Assembly (NCBI GenBank): GCA_028289405.1
Contig: JANQPP010000050.1
Span: 1-64,000 of the forward strand
DNA length: 64,000 bases
Reading direction: 5' to 3'
Source: Pirellulales bacterium
GTDB taxonomy: Bacteria > Planctomycetota > Planctomycetia > Pirellulales > JANQPP01
The notes beneath the pieces were generated by a model. It ran no database searches and had not been told where the DNA came from. It saw only the letters and a program-made list of their open reading frames with translations. How positions within the stretch are numbered: the stretch's first letter is position 1; every line of letters begins with the position of its first letter. Shown one piece after another: positions 10,291 through 20,239 of the stretch. The translations under genes and the position numbers were made by a program.

Positions 10291-11530
10291 CGAGCTGTGG
10301 TGGACCATGGGGGGGCTGCTCCTGGTGGATGGCCCTCGGTACGCCCTCAGCAAGGCGGTGATGTTCTTGTGGGACGCGCTCACCGGCAACTGGCCCTTGA
10401 AGAGCGTGCAAGATCAAGAGATCGAGGACCGCTACGAGCCGAGCGTGTGTGTCGTGCTTGCCGGCTACAACGAAGCGGAAACCGTTGAAGCCACGCTCAC
10501 CTCAATTTGGGGCACCTATCCCCGCTTGGAAATCATTGTCATCGATGATGGTTCCGAAGACGACATGCACTGTGTGGCGCAAAATTTCGCCCAGGATCAC
10601 GCGGGGATTTTGGTGCTCCGGAAGCCCCAACGAGGGGGCAAATCTTCGTGCATCAACTTCGCGCTGAAGTATACCGAGGCCGAAATTGTCGTGGTGGTCG
10701 ATACGGATTCGCATCTCGCGCCTGACGCGTTATGGGAAATCGTGCAGCCATTAGCCGATCCGCAAGTCGGCGCCGTGTCCGCCACGGTCCTGGCCCGCAA
10801 CACGACCACCAACCTGATTACGTGGCTACAAGCCGAGGAATATCTGCATAGCATCTTCGTGGGACGGATGCTCGCCGAACGTTTGGGCATCGTCAGCGTG
10901 GCTTCGGGAGCGTTCGGTGCCTTTCGGCGCGAGGCCGTGCAGCGCGTGGGCGGTTGGGATGTCGGCCCTGGAGAGGATGGAGATATTACCCTAAGGCTAC
11001 GAAAAATGGGCTACGACGCGGTGTTCGCGCCTTACGCGGAGTGTTTCACCAATGTTCCGGAAAGCTGGCCGGCGTTGTTCCGTCAGCGGCGTCGCTGGAA
11101 CCGGGGCACGATCCGCTACAAATGCCGCAAGCACGTCGACATGGCGTTCTTTTGGTATCCCAATTTTCGCTTCAGCAACCTGTTACTGCTGCTGAACGTG
11201 TGGTTCTTCAATATCGTCTGCTTGTATGGCTTTTGGATTTACGTCCTGGGGTGGCTGATTGCCCCGCCCGATGATCTGTTCTTTTTCCTGTGGACGACCT
11301 ACGTGGCCTATCTGATGTTCCACGTGCTGCAAGTCGCCGTGGCGCTCGCCTATTCGCGGAACCTGCGCCGGGACGCCGCCACCAGTGTCGTGCTTCCTTT
11401 CGTTCCCATCTACCAGCTTTTTCGCAAATGCGCGCGGCTGATCTCCGTCACGGAAGAATTGTTCTTCCGACGGTCTTTTGACGACAACTACGTCCCCTGG
11501 CATGTCCGCGAGGCAACCTGGCATTGGTAA
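10229..11530 (+). CDS. GT2 family processive-type membrane glycosyltransferase
   Basis: VLAGYNEAETVEATLTSI, DDGSEDD, DTDS, GEDGDI and RQRRRW motifs plus multiple TM helices. Start inferred at MISWDFALNGWTFW (10229); alternative ATG at 10307. Confidence 0.88.
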   Translation: MISWDFALNGWTFWLSALHRDELWWTMGGLLLVDGPRYALSKAVMFLWDALTGNWPLKSVQDQEIEDRYEPSVCVVLAGYNEAETVEATLTSIWGTYPRLEIIVIDDGSEDDMHCVAQNFAQDHAGILVLRKPQRGGKSSCINFALKYTEAEIVVVVDTDSHLAPDALWEIVQPLADPQVGAVSATVLARNTTTNLITWLQAEEYLHSIFVGRMLAERLGIVSVASGAFGAFRREAVQRVGGWDVGPGEDGDITLRLRKMGYDAVFAPYAECFTNVPESWPALFRQRRRWNRGTIRYKCRKHVDMAFFWYPNFRFSNLLLLLNVWFFNIVCLYGFWIYVLGWLIAPPDDLFFFLWTTYVAYLMFHVLQVAVALAYSRNLRRDAATSVVLPFVPIYQLFRKCARLISVTEELFFRRSFDDNYVPWHVREATWHW

Positions 11531-11548
11531 CGCCGCGCGCGACAAGCA

Positions 11549-13606
11549 CTACTTCCCTAACTCCTGCACGATGCGTTCGGCTCCGTAGATGTTGGCGAGC
11601 ACTTCACGGATCGCGCTGGAATGCACGGAAACCGCGCGGGCCACGATATCGGTGTAGATGTAGTCGCTGGTGAGCGAATGGATGTTGCCGTCGAAGATCA
11701 GGCCGACCAATTCGCCTTCCTTATTCACGACGGGACTTCCCGAATTGCCTCCGATGATGTCCGCGGTGCAGACGAAGTTGAAAGGCGTGGAAAGATCGAG
11801 GGCGTCCCGCTTCTCATGCCAACTTTCAGGAAGCTGCCAAGGATCCGCCGCGCCGTGATGCTTTTCATGGGCGAAGGCGCCGCTCAGATCGGTCCAAGGC
11901 GGAATCCGCTGGCCTTGTTCCTCGTAACTTTTCACGGTGCCAAAGGCGAGCCGTAATGTGAACGTGGCGTCCGGATAGGTCGAAGTGCCGCGCAAAGCGA
12001 ATAAGGCATCCGAAATTTTGGCGTACATCTGCTGCTCTATCTCATTGATTTCGTCCAATTGCTTGCGGATCCGTCGGCTATGCTCGTCAAGCTGCCGGGC
12101 AAAACGGACCAGCGGGTCGGACGAAGCCTCGATCGCCTCGCTGCCGCCTTCGGCCAGTTCGCGGCGTTTCTCCACATCGAACAGTTCCGTCCCTTGAATG
12201 AGTTCGGCCCCGCGCTGCTGCGGGTTCTTGCCGTCCAACAACTCGCGAAAGAGCAGGCTGTCCACGCCCATTTGCTCCACGGCGTTTTCCAGGGATTCGG
12301 CCAGCTTCACTTGTTCCAAGTCGGCGTAGATGGGAGCGGTGGAAAACAACTGCTGCTCCAAGGAGGGGCGTCCCGATTCGCGGTACTCCGGCAGGCGTTC
12401 CGCGTTCGGTTTTTGATCCTCCTCGGCCAGCCGGACCAGATGCCGGGCAATGCCGAACAGCGTGGAATAAACGCGGAAGCTCTCCTTCGACAGCCGCTTT
12501 TTTTCCTGTTGTGCCGCCGCGATGGCTTCCCAAGCCGAGAGATACGACGTGAAGCGTTCGTCTTCTTGTAGGGCACTCTTGAGCGCCAATTCCTCTCGCC
12601 GCTTGGCTTCCATGAGCAGCGGGTCCTGCAAACCGCGCAGCATGCCGGTGAGCGCCTTTCGGCTATTCTGCACGGAAAACAGGTCATCCTGCCCCCGGCG
12701 GCGGGCTTCAGGGCCATCGAGGCTGAATTGTTGCAGCGCGATTTCCAAGCGGCGAATGATGTTCAAGCGGTCCGGCAGTTGCACGTCGCGTTGATGTTCC
12801 AACGCCGCGACGGTATGGATGCGATTCGTGCGGCCTGGATTCCCGGAAACGAAGACCAGTTCACCGTCTTCGGCGCCATTTTTCGACCATGCCAAATGGT
12901 GTTCCAACTCGGCCGGTTTGCCGTCCACGTAGACGCGAAATAGGCAGGCGTCGAGGCAATAGCGTGGATATTCGAAATTGTCCGCGTCGCCACCAAAGAA
13001 GGCCGCGGCCGCTTCGGGAGCCCAGACCAGCCGCACGTCCGTGTATCGTTGGTAGCGATAGAGGTGATAACGTCCGCCGCCGTACAGCGTGACCACATTG
13101 CTCCGCAATCCCGTCCGATCGAAGGATTCCTTCTCGATCTCGGCGATCACGGCATTGCGGGCGGCAAACGCCTCGCCAGGAGACATTTCCGCTTTCACGG
13201 CGGCATTCACCCGCTCGGTGACATCCTCGATCTCCACCAGTTGGTTCAATTCCTCATCGGGCGCGGGAATCTCCTCCTCGAGTGTCCCGGCGTAAAACCC
13301 GTCGCGATAGTAGTTATTCTCTGGCGTGGAGAGCTTATGCAAAGTTTCCGCTCCCACGTGATGATTGGTCAGCACGAGCCCCTGGCTGGAGACAAATGAA
13401 CCGGAGCCGCCGGAGTTGAAACGCAGCGAGGACTTCATGATGTGCTCGGCCCAATCATTAGACGGCGTGAAGCCGTACCGCTCTTGGAGCAATTTCCGGG
13501 GCAGGTCATTGAAGATCCACATACCTTCGTCACCACGCACGTCGCTCAGTCCCATCATGCCTCCCACGCACGCCAAACTCAGACAAACACTTCGCCACTG
13601 GTTCAT
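11549..13606 (-). CDS. S46 family serine peptidase (dipeptidyl-peptidase 7/11-like)
   Basis: MWIFNDLPRKLL, LVLTNHHVG (His), GGNSGSPVVN (Ser), signal peptide. Confidence 0.92.
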   Translation of the reverse strand: MNQWRSVCLSLACVGGMMGLSDVRGDEGMWIFNDLPRKLLQERYGFTPSNDWAEHIMKSSLRFNSGGSGSFVSSQGLVLTNHHVGAETLHKLSTPENNYYRDGFYAGTLEEEIPAPDEELNQLVEIEDVTERVNAAVKAEMSPGEAFAARNAVIAEIEKESFDRTGLRSNVVTLYGGGRYHLYRYQRYTDVRLVWAPEAAAAFFGGDADNFEYPRYCLDACLFRVYVDGKPAELEHHLAWSKNGAEDGELVFVSGNPGRTNRIHTVAALEHQRDVQLPDRLNIIRRLEIALQQFSLDGPEARRRGQDDLFSVQNSRKALTGMLRGLQDPLLMEAKRREELALKSALQEDERFTSYLSAWEAIAAAQQEKKRLSKESFRVYSTLFGIARHLVRLAEEDQKPNAERLPEYRESGRPSLEQQLFSTAPIYADLEQVKLAESLENAVEQMGVDSLLFRELLDGKNPQQRGAELIQGTELFDVEKRRELAEGGSEAIEASSDPLVRFARQLDEHSRRIRKQLDEINEIEQQMYAKISDALFALRGTSTYPDATFTLRLAFGTVKSYEEQGQRIPPWTDLSGAFAHEKHHGAADPWQLPESWHEKRDALDLSTPFNFVCTADIIGGNSGSPVVNKEGELVGLIFDGNIHSLTSDYIYTDIVARAVSVHSSAIREVLANIYGAERIVQELGK

Positions 13607-13759
13607 CGTTGACCACCCGCGCCAAATCGCCTATAGGAATGCCAGTTTCGCCCGGCCCGCTGGCCACGCATAGCGCGTGAGTCTATCGGCGTCGGCGAAG
13701 ACACGCAACCAATCCCGCCAGCAGCGCGGTCTCTCTTCTTTAGAAAGCGGAATCGCAGC

Positions 13760-15706
13760 ATGACGACACCTGCCGCCCCGCAAAGCGTCGCCGAGATCAC
13801 CGTTCGGGCCGTGATTTTGGGGATTGTGCTTTCAGTGGTGATGGGCGCGGCGAATGTATATCTGGGCTTGAAGGCGGGCATGACCGTCTCCGCTTCGATT
13901 CCGGCTGCCGTCATCGCAACCGGAATTCTGCGAGGGATTTTCCGCAACGGGACCGTGCTCGAAGCCAACTTGGTGCAAACCTCCGCTTCGGCGGGCGAAT
14001 CGTTGGCGGCGGGGATTATCTTCACGGTCCCGGCGTTGGTACTGCTAGGGCTGTGGGAAACTTTCGATTTCTGGACCACGACCTGGATCGCCTTCGCCGG
14101 CGGGCTGCTGGGGATCCTGTTCATGATTCCCATGCGGCGGGTGTTCGTGGTGGAACATCCCGATCTTAGATTTCCTGAGGGCATCGCTTGCGCGGAAGTT
14201 CTGACCGTGGCGGAACAAGATGCCGAGGCCGCCTCCGGAGGCGCCTCCAGCGGGATCCGAAACGTCGGCAGTGGGATTCTCGTCGGTGCAGTGATGAAGT
14301 TCTTGGAGAAATTCCTCGGCCTGATTCAAGATCCGGCCAGTTGGGCCACGCTCCAGGGACGCCATGTTTACTACTTCGGTCTGCACATTTCGCCCGCCTT
14401 ACTTGCCGTGGGATATATCGTGGGGCTTTCGGTGGCCGTGCAAATCTTCGCCGGTGGGGCCATCGGCTGGCTGATTGCCATCCCGCTGCTCGACGCCAGC
14501 AATGTTACTGGGGACTCCGCCGCCGACATCGCCGGCAAGCTGTGGAGCACCAAAGTGCGGTACATGGGCGTGGGAGCGATGGTCGTCGGGGGTATGGTCT
14601 CGATTTGGAAGGTCCGGCAAGGGTTGGCCATCGCCGGGCGCGAGGTCTTTTCCTTGATGACGAACAAATCCGATCACACTGTGCCCGATACGGAGCGGAA
14701 TCTGGGTGGCGGTCAGATCTTGGCACTCACCCTATTGTGCGTTGGGGCCATTGCTTGGCTGTATTTCACGCTGCTGCACCACGTGATTGGTGTTACCATT
14801 CTGACCACGACGATCATGATCGTGATGGCCTTCTTTTTCACGGCGGTCGCTAGCTACATTGTGGGGCTGGTGGGCAATTCCAATAGTCCAGTTTCTGGTA
14901 TGACCATCACGGCTTTTCTGGGGACGGCCGCGCTGCTCCTGCTTTTCGGCTACGGCGGAACCGACGGCATGTTGGCCGCGTTGGGCGTCGCCGGTGTCGT
15001 GTGCTGCGTGGCCTGCACGGCTGGGGATGTCTGCAACGACCTGAAGACGGGGCATCTGGTCGGGGCATCGCCGCGCAGGCAGCAAATCATGCAGATTGTC
15101 GGCGTGACGGTTGCCTCGGTGATCATGGCGCCGGTCATGAAGGTCCTGCACGAAGGCTCCGACGGCCTGGGCAGCACCGACTTTCCCGCTCCTCAGGCGC
15201 AGTTGTTCAGGTCGCTCGCGGAGGCTTTCTTCGGGGAGGGTGATATTCCCTGGACGATGGTGGGCTGGGGGGTCGGCGTGGCCGGATTGCTGTTGCTTGT
15301 GGATCTTGTGCTGGCCAAGCAGAACTCAACTTTTCGCATCCACGTGATGCCGGTGGCCGTCGGCATTTATTTGCCCTTCGATATCGCGGTCCCCATTCTG
15401 TTCGGGGGACTCATTGCCTGGACGGTAAAGAGGAGAAAGGCGGGCATGCCCGAGGATGCCGCCGCAGGACAGCAAGGCGTGCTGGTCGCGTCGGGACTGA
15501 TTGCCGGAGAATCACTCATCGGCGTGTTGCTCGCTTTCCTCGCGTATTTGGGATACAAGAATTATCACTTTGGCGAGAACCTGCTAACCAGTCTGGGCAT
15601 TCCCGAAGGCCAGATTTCATTCACCATGGCCATTATCTCCACGTTGGTCTTATTGGCCCTGGGAGCCTGGCTTTTCCGTCGGGCTACGCGCCAAAACCAG
15701 CAATAA
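13760..15706 (+). CDS. OPT family oligopeptide transporter
   Basis: About 15 TM helices; GAANVYLGLKAGMTVSASIPAAVIATGILR and FPEGIACAEVL motifs. Confidence 0.92.
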   Translation: MTTPAAPQSVAEITVRAVILGIVLSVVMGAANVYLGLKAGMTVSASIPAAVIATGILRGIFRNGTVLEANLVQTSASAGESLAAGIIFTVPALVLLGLWETFDFWTTTWIAFAGGLLGILFMIPMRRVFVVEHPDLRFPEGIACAEVLTVAEQDAEAASGGASSGIRNVGSGILVGAVMKFLEKFLGLIQDPASWATLQGRHVYYFGLHISPALLAVGYIVGLSVAVQIFAGGAIGWLIAIPLLDASNVTGDSAADIAGKLWSTKVRYMGVGAMVVGGMVSIWKVRQGLAIAGREVFSLMTNKSDHTVPDTERNLGGGQILALTLLCVGAIAWLYFTLLHHVIGVTILTTTIMIVMAFFFTAVASYIVGLVGNSNSPVSGMTITAFLGTAALLLLFGYGGTDGMLAALGVAGVVCCVACTAGDVCNDLKTGHLVGASPRRQQIMQIVGVTVASVIMAPVMKVLHEGSDGLGSTDFPAPQAQLFRSLAEAFFGEGDIPWTMVGWGVGVAGLLLLVDLVLAKQNSTFRIHVMPVAVGIYLPFDIAVPILFGGLIAWTVKRRKAGMPEDAAAGQQGVLVASGLIAGESLIGVLLAFLAYLGYKNYHFGENLLTSLGIPEGQISFTMAIISTLVLLALGAWLFRRATRQNQQ

Positions 15707-15747
15707 GCTCGGCGCTTTTCGCATGCCTATCCCATCGACCGTGATCC

Positions 15748-16530
15748 ATGCCCACATCACCTTTGCTGCCGCCGAATTGGGATTTGCCCGAGGAGATTGT
15801 CAACCGCCTTGGCAGACGGGCCGGCAGGCAGCGGGCCATGTTCGCCGATGGACACCTGTTGCTCATTCTGCACCGCGTGCCGGGGGAAGAGCATTTGGAA
15901 CGCAAGTCGCGTTTCTTTTGGCGGTCGCCCGAGGGCATCTGGAGCAGCAGCGATTTGGGGCCCGGCGTGGAGGCCGTGCAAAAACACCTCAATGAGTACG
16001 CCACGGCCAAGGACACGTACGAAGACGCCATGGAAGCGGCCCACACCGCAGAGGGTTTTTTTCACGTCTTGGAGGACCTGGCTCCCGTGCTTCGTTCGTC
16101 CCGAAATTTGCACGCGGCTCTCCAGGAAGCACGCAACCTAGACAAGACCGACCGCGACATCATCAGCCTCCGGGACCAGGCCTACGATGTGGAGCGGGCA
16201 TTTGACCTGCTGTACACGGAAACCAAGCATGCCCAGGAATTGGCGGTGGCCCGGCGGACGGAGGACCTGGCTCGGGCCAGCCATGCGATGTCGGCCTCTG
16301 CCCATCGCTTGAATATTTTAGCCGCCTTCTTCTTTCCCGTGGCGACGTTGGCCACGATCTTCGGCACGAACCTGCAACACGGGTTCGAGGCGATGTGGGC
16401 CCCTGGCCCGTTCTTGTTAATGGTCCTTTTGGGCTTGCTGACCGGCCTCGCGCTCAAATCCTGGATTGCGGGCAAAAGCAAATCGTCGAATGGCGTGGTC
16501 GCCAAGAGTTATGCGTCGCGACGCTGGTAG
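15748..16530 (+). CDS. CorA-like divalent-cation transporter family protein (divergent)
   Basis: Long helical N-domain and two C-terminal TMs; NILAAFFFPVATLATIFGTNLQHG resembles the CorA TM1-GMN region. Confidence 0.65.
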   Translation: MPTSPLLPPNWDLPEEIVNRLGRRAGRQRAMFADGHLLLILHRVPGEEHLERKSRFFWRSPEGIWSSSDLGPGVEAVQKHLNEYATAKDTYEDAMEAAHTAEGFFHVLEDLAPVLRSSRNLHAALQEARNLDKTDRDIISLRDQAYDVERAFDLLYTETKHAQELAVARRTEDLARASHAMSASAHRLNILAAFFFPVATLATIFGTNLQHGFEAMWAPGPFLLMVLLGLLTGLALKSWIAGKSKSSNGVVAKSYASRRW

Positions 16531-16634
16531 ATGTGCCTGGCGTATAGCGTTCCGCTTTCGACACGGCAGATGCTCTTTGGGCACGTGAGGCGAATTGTTA
16601 TAAATCGATTCGCGATGCACCTTTCCCCGCAGTT

Positions 16635-17657
16635 TTGACATGGAAGTCCAATGCGATGACACGATATGCCTTATTTGACCGTGACCGGCTCAAGCTCATG
16701 GATCTGTCCCAACGAGGACACGATCTCACCGCCGAGCAATGCCGATCCTTGGAGGCTCCGTCCACGCCGTATGAGCATGCGGAATTTTCCCTGCTCATCA
16801 GCGCGATTCAACGGGCAAGGGAAGCGGGAAGACCGGTGATCCTGATGATGGGGGGACATCCCATCAAGCTGGGGCTGTCGCGGTTCCTCGTCGATTTGAT
16901 CGAGCGTGATCAGATCACGCATCTAGCCACCAATGGCGCGGGCATCATTCACGACTTCGAACTCGCCTTGCGGGGAGGCACGAGCGAGAACGTCCGCAAA
17001 TGGATTCAGCGCGGGCAATTTGGCTTGTGGCGGCCGACCGATCGCTTGAATGACATCATCCGCACCGCACACGCACGGGGTGAAGGGCTGGGCGAGGCGG
17101 TGGGCCGAACGATCGTGGAAGAGGCGTTTCCTCATGCCGAATTGAGTATCGCGGCGGCCGGCTGGCGGTGCCATGTTCCCGTCACCAGCCACGTGAGCGT
17201 GGGGAGCGACATTATTCATGCCCATGCCAACTGTGATGGCGGGGCCTTGGGGCAAACCAGCTACACCGATTTTTTGATCTTTGCTCACGCGGTCGAACAG
17301 CTCGAAGGAGGTGTCTACTTGAATGTCGGCTCCGCGGTCACGGGACCGGAGGTCTATTTGAAAGCCCTTTCCATGGCGAGAAATGTCGCACGGCAAAACG
17401 CAAAGGAGATCTGCCGCTTCACCACGGCGGTCTTCGATCTGGCCCCCTTGCCCCAGGATTTTCGCGGCGGTCCGCCTGGCAAGTCGCATCCGCTCTATTA
17501 TTATCGCCCCTGGAAAACGATTCTGCATCGTACCGTGGCCGATGGCGGCGAGAGTTACTATTTTTCGGGCGACCACCAACAGACGCTTCCCACGCTCTGG
17601 TGGGAGCTTAGTCGCCAGCAGATGGCAAAACAGCAGGGAGCAGAGCGCGCAGCCTAG
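16635..17657 (+). CDS. Deoxyhypusine synthase-like family protein
   Basis: MMGGHPIKLGLSRFLVDLI, HLATNGAGIIHDFELALRGGTSENV, HVSVGSDIIHAHANCDGGALG resemble bacterial DHS-like proteins. Start may be a later ATG at 16653. Confidence 0.65.
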   Translation: MTWKSNAMTRYALFDRDRLKLMDLSQRGHDLTAEQCRSLEAPSTPYEHAEFSLLISAIQRAREAGRPVILMMGGHPIKLGLSRFLVDLIERDQITHLATNGAGIIHDFELALRGGTSENVRKWIQRGQFGLWRPTDRLNDIIRTAHARGEGLGEAVGRTIVEEAFPHAELSIAAAGWRCHVPVTSHVSVGSDIIHAHANCDGGALGQTSYTDFLIFAHAVEQLEGGVYLNVGSAVTGPEVYLKALSMARNVARQNAKEICRFTTAVFDLAPLPQDFRGGPPGKSHPLYYYRPWKTILHRTVADGGESYYFSGDHQQTLPTLWWELSRQQMAKQQGAERAA

Positions 17658-18726
17658 CTCGCAGCAATTCCTCGCCCACCGTGACACGCACGCCGACTTG
17701 TAGGGCCCAAAGTGGAAGCGGCCCCAACTCGTCCGTTTTCACTTTGACCAGATCCTTGTGCGTGCAAACCACTGATGATACGTCCAAGCCGTAGGCCCAA
17801 GCCGACAGGCGCTGGACATCCTCGTCACCGTATGAGTGATGGTCGGGGAATTCGCGAAACCCCACTACCTTGGTTCCAAGTGCTGCCAGCGTGGCCTGAA
17901 AAGCGGCGGGGTTGCCGATGCCCGCGAAGGCCGCGACGCGCTGCCCGGCCAGCATCGAGGGGGCGGATTCTTCCCCACGTACATCGCGCAGTGCGATGGG
18001 AGCATGCTCAACTTCCAACCAGATGGCTTGGTTTATCCAGGGTGCCACGCGTTCCCGAATTCGATGCCGCTCAGCTTCATCGACCAGGCTGCGGCGGCTC
18101 AAGACGACCACGTCCGCGCGGCGCAATGACGAGATCGGCTCACGCAGGAGACCCCGCGGAAACAAATGTCCATAGCCGAACGGCACCGTGGCATCGAGCA
18201 ACACGATATCCAAGTTCCGCGCGAGGCGGCGATGCTGGAAGCCATCATCGAGGATGATCAATTCCGCGTTGTATTCCTCGATGGCCAGGCGAGCGCCAGC
18301 GACGCGGTTCCTCATCTGCACATGCGGCACATCGGGCAACCGCTGTTCCAATTCCAACGCTTCATCGTTGCGAGCGCCCGCTTCGGCACCGTAACCCCGG
18401 CTCAACAGGACGACGCGGACACCTTGCGATCGAAACCAACGGGCCAAATACTCCACGAAGGGCGTCTTGCCCGTTCCTCCGAGGGTCAGGTTGCCCACGC
18501 TAATGACGGGCACGCCCACTTTTTCCACGGCAGTGGGCTTTGTATCGAAGCGGCGGTTGCGAAGATACACCCCGCAGGCGTAGGGAACCGCCGCGCACCG
18601 CAATCCCGCTCTTAGTAACGAAGCGGAGAGGCCCCGTTGCTGGCCACTGACGATCTGGTGAAACTTTTGGGCCGAACTCAAAGCGAAAAACTCCGGAACC
18701 TCTTCCGTCTGTGGTGCGCCGACCAA
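17608..18726 (-). CDS. lpxK: Tetraacyldisaccharide 4'-kinase
   Basis: VPVISVGNLTLGGTGKTPFVEYLARWF, VVLLSRGYGA, ILDDGFQHRRLARNLDIVLLDA. Start inferred as TTG at 18726 with AGGAG upstream; the ORF itself extends to 18924. Confidence 0.9.
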   Translation of the reverse strand: MVGAPQTEEVPEFFALSSAQKFHQIVSGQQRGLSASLLRAGLRCAAVPYACGVYLRNRRFDTKPTAVEKVGVPVISVGNLTLGGTGKTPFVEYLARWFRSQGVRVVLLSRGYGAEAGARNDEALELEQRLPDVPHVQMRNRVAGARLAIEEYNAELIILDDGFQHRRLARNLDIVLLDATVPFGYGHLFPRGLLREPISSLRRADVVVLSRRSLVDEAERHRIRERVAPWINQAIWLEVEHAPIALRDVRGEESAPSMLAGQRVAAFAGIGNPAAFQATLAALGTKVVGFREFPDHHSYGDEDVQRLSAWAYGLDVSSVVCTHKDLVKVKTDELGPLPLWALQVGVRVTVGEELLRARLRALLPAVLPSAGD

Positions 18727-18909
18727 AACCGGTTCACTCCTTTGCAATCGGGAACGTGAGATTAACAGATGGCTTTGCGCAACGGCAATGCGAGAAGGGG
18801 TTTGCGGCGGCGGTAATTTCGCGCGTTTGTGTAGGCATCGCCAGGGCGCTAAGATGGTGCGGCATTCGCCAGATGATTCTCTTGACTTGTAAATTCCCCT
18901 GAGAGTTCG

Positions 18910-19890
18910 ATGCAAACTATTCATCTTTCCAGGCGACGTTACCAGATTTTCTTAAGCAAGTTTTCTGCATGGTGGCTCGCCTGTGCAGCCTGCTTGATGC
19001 TCGGTGTTGCTATTTCAAGAGCTGCGGAAAGCGATGAGACATTATTTCCGGACGAATTGGTATGCTTCGTTCCTGCTCCGAAAGAGCCCGTGTTTACCGG
19101 CGCGGGGCCGGGGCATTGGGACGTAAGAATTCGCGAGCGGGGATGGATCTTGCGGGAAGGCGGCACGTATCGCATGTGGTACACGGGCTACGATGGCACT
19201 CGCGAGGGCCGCAAAAAATTGGGGTATGCCACTTCGCCTGACGGCATTCATTGGCAACGGGCCGAGGTGAATCCGCTCTATGCAGAACATTGGGTGGAAG
19301 ACATGATGATCGTGCCGCATGAGGACACCTACTACATGTTCGCCGAAGGGGAACGGGACCAGGCGCATTTGTTGACCTCATCGGATGGCATCCAGTGGAC
19401 TCGCATCGGTCCTTTGGATATCCGCAACCCGGATGGTTCACCGCTCTCACCGGGTCCTTTCGGCACGCCGACCGCGTTCTGGCATGACGGCAAGTGGTAT
19501 CTGTTTTTTGAGCGTTACGACCAAGGGATTTGGCTCGCTACTTCCGAAGATTTGGCCCAATGGACACTCGTTCAAAAGGATCCGGTCCTTTCTCTCGGGC
19601 CAGCGAATTACGATGGGTTAATGATTGCGCTCAACCAGATCGTGCCCTACAACGGCCGCTTCTATGCGTATTACCACGGTTCGGGAGATGCCGAGAAACC
19701 TCGGCGATGGGCACCCGCCGTTGCCGTTTCCGAGGACTTGATACACTGGCAGAAGTATTCCGGCAATCCGCTACGCCCCGTGGAGGAAAACAAATCAAGC
19801 GGGATCGTGGTGGCCGATGGCGAAGGCAGCTTCCGCTTCTACACCATGCATGACCGCGTTCACGTGCATGTTCCCAGTCAACACGAATAG
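18910..19890 (+). CDS. Secreted glycosyl hydrolase-like beta-propeller protein (GH43/GH32/GH130-like)
   Basis: Signal peptide; repeated blades such as YRMWYTGYDGTREGRKKLGYATSPDGIHW and GKWYLFFERYDQGIWLATSEDLAQW. Confidence 0.75.
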   Translation: MQTIHLSRRRYQIFLSKFSAWWLACAACLMLGVAISRAAESDETLFPDELVCFVPAPKEPVFTGAGPGHWDVRIRERGWILREGGTYRMWYTGYDGTREGRKKLGYATSPDGIHWQRAEVNPLYAEHWVEDMMIVPHEDTYYMFAEGERDQAHLLTSSDGIQWTRIGPLDIRNPDGSPLSPGPFGTPTAFWHDGKWYLFFERYDQGIWLATSEDLAQWTLVQKDPVLSLGPANYDGLMIALNQIVPYNGRFYAYYHGSGDAEKPRRWAPAVAVSEDLIHWQKYSGNPLRPVEENKSSGIVVADGEGSFRFYTMHDRVHVHVPSQHE

Positions 19891-20239
19891 AGTTTGTCGG
19901 GCACTTTTGGGAATTCGAAGAATAATGAAGTGATCGGCAACTCTCCAATCCCGACGTGTTTCCCAGCAAACACAGTCCCCATAAACCATCTCGCATAAGC
20001 TCTCCAAGCTCGCGTCTTGAGCGTCATTTTCATCCCAAAGAAATGGCCATATGCCACGTCGGGCGACAACCCCCACCGCCGAATTCGCATTGCACGCGGT
20101 GCCTTCAAGGGCCGCTTGTGGGGGACGCTGGCTAAATTGGCCTGGGCGCACTAATCGTGGCGGCAATCACACTCGACAGTTTTTCATGATGAGTTCTGTC
20201 CGCCGACGATCGGAACCTAGACTTTCGCCCCGCAGATGG

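Noticed and set aside
19878-20166. Short minus-strand ORFs in the gap after the glycosyl hydrolase gene
   Set aside because: Considered a gene remnant, but nothing recognisable in the translations and no start/SD support.
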